DNA from: Chthoniobacteraceae bacterium
GTDB lineage: Bacteria; Verrucomicrobiota; Verrucomicrobiia; Chthoniobacterales; Chthoniobacteraceae
Direction: 5' to 3'
Length of the DNA stretch: 64,000 nt
NCBI GenBank assembly: GCA_947449735.1
Contig: CANFTB010000016.1
Coordinates: 1-64,000 of the forward strand
In this document: piece after piece, positions 36,567-45,897 of the stretch
Numbering within the stretch: position 1 is the first letter of the stretch
Layout: every line of letters starts with the position of its first letter
The notes under the pieces: model-generated
Seen by the model: the letters and a program-made list of their open reading frames with translations, nothing else
Told to the model about the DNA's origin: nothing
The model's database searches: none
Made by a program: the position numbers and the translations under genes

Positions 36567-37814
36567 TTAGAGCTCCTCGGGCTTAGCTAAAAGTTCGGCG
36601 ATGCGCGTCAGCAGACGGCCGGCTCCGCCGCCATCGAGCACGCGGTGGTCGAAGGATAGCGTAAAATGCGCCTCCGTAGCCGGGCGGAACTCTTCAGTTG
36701 AGGGATCCCATTTGGGGACAACGCGGCCGGCGCCCATTCCCAGAACCAGCGTTTGTTCCGGGAGGGGAATCGGGGTGGCCCATTCCAGCCCAAACGTGCC
36801 AAAATTTGTCACCGTGGCGATGGATCCCCCCGTGGCGTCGGCAGGCAGGCGGCGCCGCCTCGCGAGATCGACAAGGTCGTTGTAACGGACCAGCAGATCC
36901 CGCAGCTTGGTCTGGTCGGCATTACGAAGCACGGGAACGAGCACGCCGTCCTCCGCCTCCACCGCGAACCCGACGTCGATGGAGCGGGGGTGTACGATTT
37001 TATCACCGATGAGCCTGCCGGCGAGGGCGCTGTTTTCTCCGAGGGCCATCGCCAGGGCTCTGAGGGCGTAGAGCGCGGGGCCCGCCTTCGGGCTGGAGGC
37101 CTTCCGATGGGACAGCAGAGGGTCGATGACGACCGGCGTTCCCACGGTTGCGATCGGTCGGGTCCAGGAGCGGCGCATCGCGTCCGCGACGGCGACCCGC
37201 ATGCTCGAGGCTTGCGAGAGGTGCTGCTGGTCGAGTTGGGCCAGAAACTTCTCGAAGTCCTCGATGGTCAGCCTGCCTGCTGCGCCGCTTCCGGCGATCC
37301 CTGCCAGGTCGGCCGCGTGCAGTCCGAGCTCCGCCATGCGCGCCTTAAGCCTCGGCGAGAGGAAGCTTGCGCCCGAGGCGTGGGCGGGGACAGGCAGTCC
37401 CCTCAGGGTTGGCGCGACGTTACTGGAGGACTTCGACTGGGACGGTGCCGTCGAGAAGGGCGAAATGGAGGTCTCCCCCGGGGAATATCCGTGGGGAAGC
37501 GCTTCCGGGCGAACTTCGGCAAATTCCGGCGCCGGCGCGTCTACGATCAGCCCGAGCCTGTTGGCCTCCTCTTCAGAACATTCCACGTACCCCAGAATCT
37601 CTCCAACCGCGTAGCTGCCCTGGGCCTCTGCGGTCCACTCTTGAATCGTACCGGAGCAGGGGGAGGTGACTCCCATGACCGCTTTTTGCGTTTCCACTTC
37701 CAAAACTTCCTGGTCCCCATGGACTTCGCTCCCAACGGTCGCATTGAAGGCGACGATGGTGGCTTCGGCAATGGACTCGCCCAGTTGGGGCATGACGATT
37801 GGAATGCGAGGCAT
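36567..37814 (-). CDS. 2-oxoacid dehydrogenase complex E2 (dihydrolipoamide acyltransferase)
   Basis: E2 carries the lipoyl arm and transfers the acyl group to CoA. The 415-residue protein has one lipoyl domain (residues 1-80; VETQKAVMGV holds the Lys to be lipoylated), a flexible Ser/Pro linker, a peripheral subunit-binding domain (FLSPRLKARMAELGLHAADL...GRLTIEDFEKFL, about 150-190) and the catalytic domain with the active-site SFDHRVLDGGGAGRLL. The Gln in TQKA replaces the usual Asp of TDKA. Order E1alpha-E1beta-E2 suggests a pyruvate, acetoin or branched-chain complex. Confidence 0.9.
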   Translation of the reverse strand: MPRIPIVMPQLGESIAEATIVAFNATVGSEVHGDQEVLEVETQKAVMGVTSPCSGTIQEWTAEAQGSYAVGEILGYVECSEEEANRLGLIVDAPAPEFAEVRPEALPHGYSPGETSISPFSTAPSQSKSSSNVAPTLRGLPVPAHASGASFLSPRLKARMAELGLHAADLAGIAGSGAAGRLTIEDFEKFLAQLDQQHLSQASSMRVAVADAMRRSWTRPIATVGTPVVIDPLLSHRKASSPKAGPALYALRALAMALGENSALAGRLIGDKIVHPRSIDVGFAVEAEDGVLVPVLRNADQTKLRDLLVRYNDLVDLARRRRLPADATGGSIATVTNFGTFGLEWATPIPLPEQTLVLGMGAGRVVPKWDPSTEEFRPATEAHFTLSFDHRVLDGGGAGRLLTRIAELLAKPEEL

Positions 37815-37854
37815 AGAAAAAAGGTGTTGGGCGTGTCCGGCAGGACTTTATTCC

Positions 37855-38817
37855 TCAAAGCCGCAGCAGATCTCGCAGGGCGCTGACGATGGTTTGGGCG
37901 GTGGGACGGTGGGTTCCCCACAGGTTAGGATGGAAGGGTACCGGTGTGTCTTTACTGTTGAGGCGCATCGGCGGCGCATCCAGGAGGTTGAATCCGTCGG
38001 TGGCGACACGCGCCAAAACTTCGGCCGTCACCCCGCCCCAAGGCCAGGCTTCGCCCACCGCCAGAATGCGGCCGGTGCGGGCCACCGATGCCAGTACGGT
38101 GTCGGTGTCCAGCGGTTTGATCGAGCGCAGGTCGATGACCTCAATCTCCCAGCCCTGCGTGGAGAGTTCCTCCGCCGCCGACAGCGCCTCATGAACCATC
38201 GCGCTGTAGGTCACCACGGTGGCGTCGCGCCCCGCGCGGGCGATCCTCGCCCTGCCGACGGGAAGAGCTTCACTCGGAAGTGACTCCGCCTTCAGGTGAA
38301 AATAGAGGTACTTGTGTTCACAGAAAATGACGGGATCATCCAGCGCCACCGCCTCCAGAAGCATGGAATAAGCGTCCTCAACCGTCGCCGGTGTCATCAG
38401 GATGAGGCCCGGGTAGTGGGCGTAGAGGGCCTCAAGGTTCTGGGAGTGGAAAGGGCCGCTTCCGGGGGTTCCGCCGCTTGGGAGGCGAATCGTGATCGGG
38501 CAGGGGACCCCGGTGCGCCAGAACATCGTGGCCGCCTGATTTACGATCTGATTGAACCCGACGGTCGAGAAGTCCGCGAACTGCATCTCCACGATCGGCC
38601 GCATCCCCTGGAGGGACGCGCCGATGGCAGACCCCACCATCGCGTCCTCGCTGATCGGCGAGTCCAGCACCCGGCCGGGAAACGACTGGGCCAGATTTTT
38701 GGTCGCTTTGAACGCGCCGCCGAAGGCTCCGATGTCCTGGCCATAGATGTAAACGCGAGGGTCGTTTTCCAACGCCTGTCTTTGGGCTTCGCGGATGGCT
38801 TCGAGGTAGGTGATCAA
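37855..38817 (-). CDS. 2-oxoacid dehydrogenase E1 component, beta subunit
   Basis: This is the transketolase-fold beta subunit of E1. The 320-residue protein starts at a TTG giving MITYLEAIREAQRQAL, which aligns with the conserved ITYLEAI beginning; no ATG is available there. Conserved parts include GQDIGAFGGAF, DSPISEDAMVGSAIGA, RLPSGGTPGSGPFHSQ and IDLRSIKPLDTDTV. It follows the alpha-subunit gene by 69 bp and precedes E2 by 40 bp. Confidence 0.93.
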   Translation of the reverse strand: MITYLEAIREAQRQALENDPRVYIYGQDIGAFGGAFKATKNLAQSFPGRVLDSPISEDAMVGSAIGASLQGMRPIVEMQFADFSTVGFNQIVNQAATMFWRTGVPCPITIRLPSGGTPGSGPFHSQNLEALYAHYPGLILMTPATVEDAYSMLLEAVALDDPVIFCEHKYLYFHLKAESLPSEALPVGRARIARAGRDATVVTYSAMVHEALSAAEELSTQGWEIEVIDLRSIKPLDTDTVLASVARTGRILAVGEAWPWGGVTAEVLARVATDGFNLLDAPPMRLNSKDTPVPFHPNLWGTHRPTAQTIVSALRDLLRL

Positions 38818-38886
38818 AGGAGAAAGGGTTTTGGGTCTTCGATTCTATCGGATATCCCGGTTTAAAAATTCAAAGAAGTCAACGTG

Positions 38887-39936
38887 TTAACCTCTCGAAC
38901 CATTCGAGGACAGGCCCTCCGCCAGGTGCCGGGAGGACAGGGCGCACCAGTCTTCCGTAGCAGGGTCGGGGGAGGGTTCCCTGAGGCTGTGGGCGATCGC
39001 TTTTTCGACCTGACTGATCGAATCCCTTGTCCAGCCTTCGATGGTTTCGGAGTCCGCCCAGGCGTTTTGGAGCAATTCGGCCTCCGCCACCGCGAGCGAG
39101 TCTCTGCCGAGCGGCATTTCTTTCAGGTGCGGCGCGATGTAGTGAGCGTCGTCGTGTTCCCCGTGGCCGACCAGACGGAGGTTGGTCGCCACCACCAACT
39201 GAGGCCCCTCGCCTTGCCTGGCCAGTTCCACTGCGGAACCGATCACGCGAAGGCAGGCGCCAAGGTCGGTTCCGTCGACAGAATGGCCGCGGATTCCGTA
39301 GCCAATCGCCTTGTCGACCAAATCGGCACAGGCGAACTGGCGGTCATTTGGAGTCGAGTAGGCGTACTGGTTGTTGGTGACGACAAGCACCAGGGGAAGA
39401 TTTTCCACTGCGGCTTGGTTGATGGATTCGTGAAAGGCTCCGGTCGAGGTGGCTCCATCCCCCAGGCTGGCCGCGCCAACGGTGTTCTTCTTTCCCTGAA
39501 ACCGGTGCGCCATGAGCATTCCATTGACCACGGAAATCATGGCACCCAGATGCGAGATCATTGGAAGCAAACCTTCCAATGGGCGGCCTCGGTGCACGTT
39601 GCCATCGCGGCCGCGCATCGGCCCCGAACGCGCCCCAAGGTAGGTCAAGGTGCAGTCCAGAAGACTTTCTCCAAAGGCGAGCCTGCCTGCCTGGTCCCGG
39701 ATTAACGGCGCGAAAATGTCTCCATTGCGCAGCGCAATGCCCGTCGCCACGCTGATGGCCTCCTGTCCCTTGCCCAGAAAGACGCCGCCGGTGATTTTTC
39801 CGCCGCTCCGGAAGACGCTTGCGATCTTTTCCTCGGTGGTGCGGGCCAGAAGCATCCAGCGGAACGCCCGCCTGTAGGTTTCAGAAAAATCCGACGCCTT
39901 GACAGTGTGGCGCGGCATCTCGGCGGATTGCAACAT
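38887..39936 (-). CDS. 2-oxoacid dehydrogenase E1 component, alpha subunit
   Basis: This TPP-dependent subunit decarboxylates the 2-oxoacid. The 349-residue protein shows KITGGVFLGKGQEAISVATG, the TPP-binding motif GDGATSTGAFHESINQAAV...NNQYAYS and an EWK-like C-terminal helical part. It heads the E1alpha-E1beta-E2 operon. No E3 (lipoamide dehydrogenase) gene is in the window. The length and motif spacing are like E1 alpha subunits of pyruvate and branched-chain complexes; I cannot distinguish the substrate. Confidence 0.92.
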   Translation of the reverse strand: MLQSAEMPRHTVKASDFSETYRRAFRWMLLARTTEEKIASVFRSGGKITGGVFLGKGQEAISVATGIALRNGDIFAPLIRDQAGRLAFGESLLDCTLTYLGARSGPMRGRDGNVHRGRPLEGLLPMISHLGAMISVVNGMLMAHRFQGKKNTVGAASLGDGATSTGAFHESINQAAVENLPLVLVVTNNQYAYSTPNDRQFACADLVDKAIGYGIRGHSVDGTDLGACLRVIGSAVELARQGEGPQLVVATNLRLVGHGEHDDAHYIAPHLKEMPLGRDSLAVAEAELLQNAWADSETIEGWTRDSISQVEKAIAHSLREPSPDPATEDWCALSSRHLAEGLSSNGSRG

Positions 39937-40428
39937 GGGGACGAGTCTAGTGAGGCGCCCCAGCGTGGCGCAAGGGTTCTTGGTGGCCGGCGGGTCACAA
40001 ACGTGCGGCAGGGTTTCGCTGGGCTGGGAAAAACGCTGATGTTTGATAGGTGCCCGCCCGGGCCCGTTCTGCGCGGTTTACGGATTGGAGATCCGAATCG
40101 CGGCCTTTTTTTTGGCAAAGGCAGCCGCCCCTGAGATGTGCATTTTTTCCGTTTTGGCAGAGGCATTTTCTTCGCGATGGTCCTCCTGCCATTGGCGGGA
40201 GTCACAAAACGACTTTTTTGAAAGTTCTCAGTAAGAGCACAAAGACCCGAGCGCAAAATGTTTTGTTTCAGTGGGATTTTACCCGGGTGAACAATAGGGA
40301 AGAAGCTTAGCCAGCCAGACTCCCTGCCGGCATCACGTCTTTCTTTCTGGTGAAGGATGCCCCCATGAACGCGTTTCCGCCGGCGCGTTCTCTGTCCCTG
40401 CTGCAAATGTGGAACCTATTCGTGCCGC
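39937..40428. other. Gene-free 492-bp region
   Basis: This stretch lies between the E1alpha start and the 3' end of the secreted hydrolase. Only short shadow ORFs are present. It likely contains the promoter of the E1alpha-E1beta-E2 operon, but I could not define it. Base composition drops in G+C near 40200-40310. Confidence 0.5.
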
Positions 40429-42297
40429 CTACTTCGCCGCGCCGGCTGGCGCTTGCGAAGCCACGCCCTCGGGATTCGTGGAAAGCCTCCATTCCAGGCG
40501 TTCCAACTTCGGCGGTGCTCCCGTCCAAACGGCTGCTTCAGCTGATTTCGGAGCGTCCCTGAATTCGAACTTTCCGCAGAACCCCAGCTCGTCGACCTGC
40601 TTCCAGTTTGCAAGGGACTTGCCCTCGGCGTCCTTGAAGTCGGCCGCCAAGATCACCAGCTTCTGCGAAGCAAGGCTGCCGTTCACCGGTATGCGGCATA
40701 CATACGTGTTCTTCTTGCCGCGGTAGCTGCGCCACGTGTTTTCCTCCGCCACGATGTTCAGGGTGTTGGATTGGGGCACGGTGAGGGAGACCTGGAGTTT
40801 GGCGCCGGCCGGTCCGCGCCATTTGGCCGCCGTAACCTTCCTTGTCCAGTACTGCCAGACGTTTGGGTTTTCGGGGTTGAGCCGGTACCAGTCCTGCCAT
40901 CCGCGACTGAAATCTTCGATGAGCAGCGTGGCTTTGTCGGCGGAGCGCACGCCCGCGGCGGCGAGTTCGGCCGGGGTTGCGCTGTGCAAAAGACTGCTGA
41001 TGCAGACCTCCGTTACGGGCTTAGCGTGGGGGATGATTTCCGGCTTCGGCAGGGTGTAATAGACGTTCGCAAACGCGAAGAGCGGCGCGCCTGGATCGAG
41101 CACTGGCAGCTTTGCCACCCAGGCGGCGCCCTCTCTTTTCGCTCCGGCGTCCTGCCAGAATCTGGCTCGGGGATCCGGGTCGGCGCTGTAGTACAGGTCG
41201 ACGTGATGCACCGGCATTGTGCTTTGCGCAGGAGTGACTCGCAGAACCGGAGTACCGTCGGCCGTCTTCAGCGTCCATTCGGAGCCGGGTGTCTCCGGGA
41301 GCGCCGGGCCGCCCTTTAAGAAATGTTCGAGCCACAGGGGGCGGGTGACTTCCACCTCGGGAATGAAGCGGTGGTTCAGGTGGGGAGCAAAAGCGTAGCG
41401 CAGCGGTTGGCCTTTGATCAGAGCGTTGGTACGGTACACGTCATCCATCCAGCCGTGGAAATCGTTGGTTCCGCTCAGATGCAGCACCGGGCAGTGGATC
41501 AGGGGAGCGTAGCTTTCAAACCCAAGGGTGCGGTTGAACAGTCCGACGTCGCCGGCGATGTTTTCCATCTGGCCTTTACCCTCCAGCATGGTGTGCGGTT
41601 CGGTGCGCCAGCCCTGGCCTCCGACGCTTGGGGCGGCCGCCTTGACCCGGGCGTCCGTGCCGGCCACGTACATGGTCAGGTTACCGCCCATGGAGTGTCC
41701 GAATATGCCGATGCGCTTCGGATCCACCTCGGGTTGCTGCTCCAAAAACGTGAGGCCCCTGCTGCACCCTAGCGTCAGCAGGTACCAGTTGCAGTTTTTG
41801 GGTGACTCGTGGTCGACGAGAAACTTTTCGCCGGGACGCAGGTTGAAGTAGCCGGGAACATTCTTTTGCGTGGGGTCGACAAGCCCCCAGTCGGTGTTCG
41901 GATCGCCAGGCTTGGAGTCCTCCATTTCGCGTCCCCCCCAGTTTACGGAAAGCGCCGCAAAGCCACGGGAGACGTAAGCCTTTACCTCCTCCATGAACGC
42001 CCGCTGGCCTCCTCCGTGCATGTGCAGCACCGCCGGCACCGGTGCTTTCGTCCCCTCTGGAAAGCCGTAGAACGCCGCCATCCGGGCGGGTTGACCCTTG
42101 AACGTGCCGATTCGATATCGGACGTAGCGGTAGACGCCGCCGCCCTCTTTCCATTCGCGGACGAGCTCCACTTCGAGCGGTTCCTTGCGGGGATCAAAGT
42201 CGGCCCAGAGCTCGGCGACGGTTTGGGGCGGTTGGGCGGCGTGCACTGCCGGCTCGAGAATCGGAGCGCAGGCGAGCAGGAGGGCGAGACGTTTCAT
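40429..42297 (-). CDS. Secreted alpha/beta hydrolase (esterase-like)
   Basis: I chose the ATG giving MKRLALLLACAPILEPAVHA, a Sec signal peptide; the product has 622 residues. Residues about 45-330 form an alpha/beta-hydrolase domain: oxyanion-hole HMHGGG (94-98), nucleophile elbow GHSMGG (Ser202), probable acid Asp279 in GTNDFHG and a His at 306 or 309. The C-terminal 300 residues, with LYYSADPDPRARFW and LKLERLEW-type strands, form an accessory beta-domain of unknown role. It resembles acetyl-xylan-esterase and PhoPQ-activated-type proteins, acting on esters outside the cytoplasm, but no substrate can be given. Confidence 0.82.
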   Translation of the reverse strand: MKRLALLLACAPILEPAVHAAQPPQTVAELWADFDPRKEPLEVELVREWKEGGGVYRYVRYRIGTFKGQPARMAAFYGFPEGTKAPVPAVLHMHGGGQRAFMEEVKAYVSRGFAALSVNWGGREMEDSKPGDPNTDWGLVDPTQKNVPGYFNLRPGEKFLVDHESPKNCNWYLLTLGCSRGLTFLEQQPEVDPKRIGIFGHSMGGNLTMYVAGTDARVKAAAPSVGGQGWRTEPHTMLEGKGQMENIAGDVGLFNRTLGFESYAPLIHCPVLHLSGTNDFHGWMDDVYRTNALIKGQPLRYAFAPHLNHRFIPEVEVTRPLWLEHFLKGGPALPETPGSEWTLKTADGTPVLRVTPAQSTMPVHHVDLYYSADPDPRARFWQDAGAKREGAAWVAKLPVLDPGAPLFAFANVYYTLPKPEIIPHAKPVTEVCISSLLHSATPAELAAAGVRSADKATLLIEDFSRGWQDWYRLNPENPNVWQYWTRKVTAAKWRGPAGAKLQVSLTVPQSNTLNIVAEENTWRSYRGKKNTYVCRIPVNGSLASQKLVILAADFKDAEGKSLANWKQVDELGFCGKFEFRDAPKSAEAAVWTGAPPKLERLEWRLSTNPEGVASQAPAGAAK

Positions 42298-42393
42298 GGC
42301 GATGGTTTTTGGACTGTTCTTGAGGGGGGGAGTGAAGGGTGCTGTTCTCACGAGGAACAGGCCCTGGCGCGACGGGTGCTCCGACTTGGTTTT

Positions 42394-43296
42394 TTAGGGG
42401 GTGGTTGAAAACTGGACAGAGTGTATCTCTGTACCCCCGACGGGCACATTGAAAGTCTGGCTCCATGTGTTTGTCTCCGGATGAAAATCCGTCTGCCAAA
42501 AATCTTTGCCGTGAACGCTCTGGTTTACAAGGCGGCCATCAACGAAAAGCTTGCCGCCTTTGGCGGAGCCGAGGCCGCTGAACACAAACGGCACATAGCC
42601 CAAGCCGTGGCGGATACTGAACTCCGCGTTGCCGCCGTCGGTTGCGACGGCGACGGCTGGCTGTGTTCCTAGAAGCTTGCCGCGCTTCATTTCAATCACC
42701 CTGGCATTGCCGACCGCCTCCCGGTGCACCATGCGCCACGTGTTTTCGTCGCGCGCAAGGGCCTCCTTCAACTCCGTATTTGGCCCGTAGTAGTCCCTCG
42801 CAAACTGGGGGACGACGACGTATTCGATGGTCGCTTCGACAAAGTCTCCGGGCTCGAGCCGTGTCACTCCGGGCGGCGGTATGAGGTCCAAGACGGACGA
42901 ATCCTCGGTGTGCACGGTGATTCCGTGCTCCACGAACCAGGGAGCGGCCCGCTTCCCTCCCAAGCGCGCCTTCCACGACCGGAGGATGAGTCCCCGGTTT
43001 GCCGCGGCGCCGTCTTCCTGCGGACCTTTCATTTCGGCCGCATGCAGGGAAACCCACGGGAGGACGCCACCCGCCTCAAAAGGCGCCGAGCGGTCCGCGT
43101 TGCCCCCGGATTGGGCGTCCCATTCTTTGCCGAGTCCGGCTTCGGAACCGAACGCCAGCTTGCGGACACGGGAGGAGTTGTAGGTGTCGGCTCCGATTTG
43201 GAACAAAACAAACCGCGAGAAAGGCGTCGCGGCTTTTACATCGAAACGCAGTTGGTGCACGGTGCGGACGATGTCGTCGGTGCGCGAGAGGCTCAC
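42394..43296 (-). pseudogene. Orphan ORF, probably a truncated or frameshifted gene
   Basis: The ORF codes for 300 residues from a GTG with no signal peptide. It opens in what looks like the middle of a beta-rich domain (VHQLRFDVKAATPFSRFVLFQIG). I recognise no family. In the neighbouring minus-strand frame 39 codons (43409-43293) run open, ending ...RWNLIGCAVNLTLG and a stop that overlaps the GTG, so an earlier continuous gene with a frameshift is possible. The C-terminal part (GNAEFSIRHGLGYVPFVFSG) suits a carbohydrate-binding-like domain, but that is a guess. It may instead be a real unrecognised gene. Confidence 0.45.
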
Positions 43297-43493
43297 CCGA
43301 GCGTCAGATTAACCGCGCAGCCGATGAGGTTCCAGCGCTCTGGAGTGGATTTAATCAGGGAAGGCAAATAGGAATGCCCTGCGATGGTTAAAAATGAGCC
43401 GTGCGATGGCTAAAGACTGCTCGGGATCGGGGTTGTCTATGGGCTGGATTCCTTATAGCGAAACACTTTGAGTTTTAGATTCGGCGCCAAACC

Positions 43494-45893
43494 ATGAACC
43501 TTTCTTCCTTAACGCTTCATTCGGTCCCGGAGCACCCTGGTGCATTCCTCCTGCGCCGCGGCGCGCTCGTCCTGTCCGTTCTGGGCCTTGGCTCCTTTTC
43601 GCCGGCCGGCGCGGCAACGGTTGCGGAGGTGCAGTTCAACCGGGATGTCCGCCCCATTCTCTCTGACCAGTGCTATGCCTGCCATGGGTTCGACCCTAAG
43701 CATCGCGAGGCGGGGCTGCGCTTGGACACTTTCGAGGGCGCCACGGCCGAACACGACGGCTCCCGGGCGATCGTCCCCGGCGACCTGTCCAAGTCCGAAG
43801 CGTGGAAACGCATCCTGAGCACGGATCCCGACGAGGTCATGCCGCCGCCCAAGGCGCACAAGCCGCCGCTCACGGCCGCGCAGCGCGAGGTGCTCAGGCG
43901 CTGGATCGAATCGGGGGCGCGCTACGAGAAGCACTGGGCCTTTGTCCCGCCCGCCCGGGTGGAACCTGCCGTAACGGGCGGCCCGGCTCACCCTGTCGAC
44001 CGGTTCATCGAAGCGGGCCTGGCCGACCCTCAGCTCAAGCTGCCGCCCTCCCCGAAGGCGGACCCCGTGACGCTGATCCGCAGGGCTTCTCTGGATCTCA
44101 CCGGGCTTCTGCCCTCGCCCGCGGAAGTGGACGCCTTCGTGCTAGCCTCCGCGAAGGACCCGGATGCCGCTTACAAGGAGCTTGTGGAAAAGCTCCTCGC
44201 GAGCCCGCATTACGGCGAGAGGTGGGGCCGCTGGTGGCTTGACCAGGCCCGTTATGCCGACAGCAACGGCTATTCCATCGATGCGCCCCGCCAGATCTGG
44301 AAGTTCCGGGACTGGGTGGTTCAGGCGCTCAACCAGGACATGCCGTTTGACCGTTTTACGATCGAACAGCTCGCCGGCGACCTCCTGCCGGGGGCCACGG
44401 ACGACCAGAAAATCGCCACCGGTTTTCACCGGAACACCCAGATCAACCAGGAGGGCGGCATCGACCGCGAGCAGTTCCGGATCGACAGTGTTTTCGACCG
44501 AGTCGCCACCACCGGAACCGTCTGGCTCGGGCTGTCCGTCGGGTGCGCTCAGTGCCACGACCACAAGTTCGATCCGATCGAGCAGAAGGAGTACTACAGG
44601 CTCTTCGCTTTTTTGAACAACCAGGACGAACCCACCATGAAGGTGTTCGACGCCTCGGTGGATGTCTCCGGGTTGACCGGTGAGTTCAACGCCCTCGAAA
44701 AGAAGCTCAAGGACTACATGAGCGAACACGCGTCCGACCTTGCGGCGTGGGAGGCGGGGCTGACTCCCGCGACCAAAAAGAGCCTTTCCGGCGCCTTGTT
44801 GAAAACCCTCGAGGTCCCCAAGGAAAAGCGGACCTTCGTTCAAAACCGTTCGCTCTTTGCCGCTAGCATCGGCGGGGTCGGGCCCTTCCGCGAGGCCAAC
44901 GACCGTTACAACGAGTTGGACACGCTCCTGAATCAGGGAGTGACGACGCTGGTCCTCAAGGAATTGCCCAAGCCGCGCAAGACGACCGTCTTCATCAAGG
45001 GCGACTTCACCCGCCCGGCCGACGAGGTGACGCCGGGCACGCCCAGGGTGCTGCATCCTCTCGAGGCGGCCTCAGAGCAGCCCACGCGGCTGGACCTGGC
45101 TCGGTGGATCGTCAGCCCCAAGAACCCGCTCACAGGCCGGGTCATTGCGAACCGGGTGTGGCAGCAGTATTTCGGGCGCGGAATCGTGGAAACCGAGAAT
45201 GACTTCGGCATGCAGGGCACGTCCCCTTCGCATCCCGAACTGCTGGACTGGCTGGCGACCGAGTTCGTCCAAAAGGGGTGGAGCCTCAAAGAACTCCACC
45301 GGACGATCGTGATGTCGCACACCTACCGTCAAAGTTCCCGGGAGCGCGAGGATGTGCGGGAGAAGGATCCCAACAATGTCATGCTGGCCCGGCAGCAGCG
45401 TCTCCGCCTGGACGCTGAGGTGGTGCGCGATGTGGCCCTCGGTGCCAGCGGACTGCTTTCGACCAAGCTCGGCGGTCCGCCTGTGTATCCGCCGATCCCG
45501 GACGGAGTCATGGGCCAGGGGCAGGTCAAGCGCGTCTGGAGTGTGAGCAAGGGGGAGGACCGCTACAGGCGCGGTCTTTACACCTTTATCTACCGCGGCT
45601 CGCCGCCGCCTTCGCTCACGGTATTCGACGCTCCCGAGGGGTTCAGCACGTGCACCCGGCGGATTCGCAGCAACACGCCGCTGCAGGCGCTCACACTGAT
45701 GAACGACGCCGGGTTCTTTGAGTTCGCCCGGAGTCTGGAGACGATCATTCAGAAGGAGGGGCTGGAGGCCGCCTTCCGCCGGTGTGTCAGCCGCAAGCCG
45801 CACCCCGAAGAACTCGCCGTCCTCCAGCGACTCGGTCCGCTCAACGCTGCCCGCACGCTCCTGAACCTCGACGAGACCGTTACCCGCGAATAA
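43494..45893 (+). CDS. PSD1 and planctomycete cytochrome C domain protein (DUF1549/DUF1553)
   Basis: This 799-residue exported protein has a Sec signal, then a cytochrome-c-like domain (VQFNRDVRPILSDQCYACHG, CxxCH at 60-64), DUF1549 (around VDRFIEAGL...LDLTGLLPSPAEVDAF) with a second CAQCHDHK motif, and DUF1553 (RLDLARWIVSPKNPLTGRVIANRVWQQYFGRGI). Such proteins with DUF1501 partners are abundant in Planctomycetes and Verrucomicrobia. Their exact role is unclear, with polysaccharide metabolism proposed from context. It lacks the middle discoidin-like insert seen in the 1005-residue paralogue. The DUF1501 gene follows after 4 nt. Confidence 0.9.
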   Translation: MNLSSLTLHSVPEHPGAFLLRRGALVLSVLGLGSFSPAGAATVAEVQFNRDVRPILSDQCYACHGFDPKHREAGLRLDTFEGATAEHDGSRAIVPGDLSKSEAWKRILSTDPDEVMPPPKAHKPPLTAAQREVLRRWIESGARYEKHWAFVPPARVEPAVTGGPAHPVDRFIEAGLADPQLKLPPSPKADPVTLIRRASLDLTGLLPSPAEVDAFVLASAKDPDAAYKELVEKLLASPHYGERWGRWWLDQARYADSNGYSIDAPRQIWKFRDWVVQALNQDMPFDRFTIEQLAGDLLPGATDDQKIATGFHRNTQINQEGGIDREQFRIDSVFDRVATTGTVWLGLSVGCAQCHDHKFDPIEQKEYYRLFAFLNNQDEPTMKVFDASVDVSGLTGEFNALEKKLKDYMSEHASDLAAWEAGLTPATKKSLSGALLKTLEVPKEKRTFVQNRSLFAASIGGVGPFREANDRYNELDTLLNQGVTTLVLKELPKPRKTTVFIKGDFTRPADEVTPGTPRVLHPLEAASEQPTRLDLARWIVSPKNPLTGRVIANRVWQQYFGRGIVETENDFGMQGTSPSHPELLDWLATEFVQKGWSLKELHRTIVMSHTYRQSSREREDVREKDPNNVMLARQQRLRLDAEVVRDVALGASGLLSTKLGGPPVYPPIPDGVMGQGQVKRVWSVSKGEDRYRRGLYTFIYRGSPPPSLTVFDAPEGFSTCTRRIRSNTPLQALTLMNDAGFFEFARSLETIIQKEGLEAAFRRCVSRKPHPEELAVLQRLGPLNAARTLLNLDETVTRE

Positions 45894-45897
45894 TTCC

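Noticed and set aside
40309-40726. Short plus-strand ORFs at the 3' end of the secreted hydrolase
   Set aside because: They are antisense or spacer frames without ribosome-binding sites or recognisable sequence.
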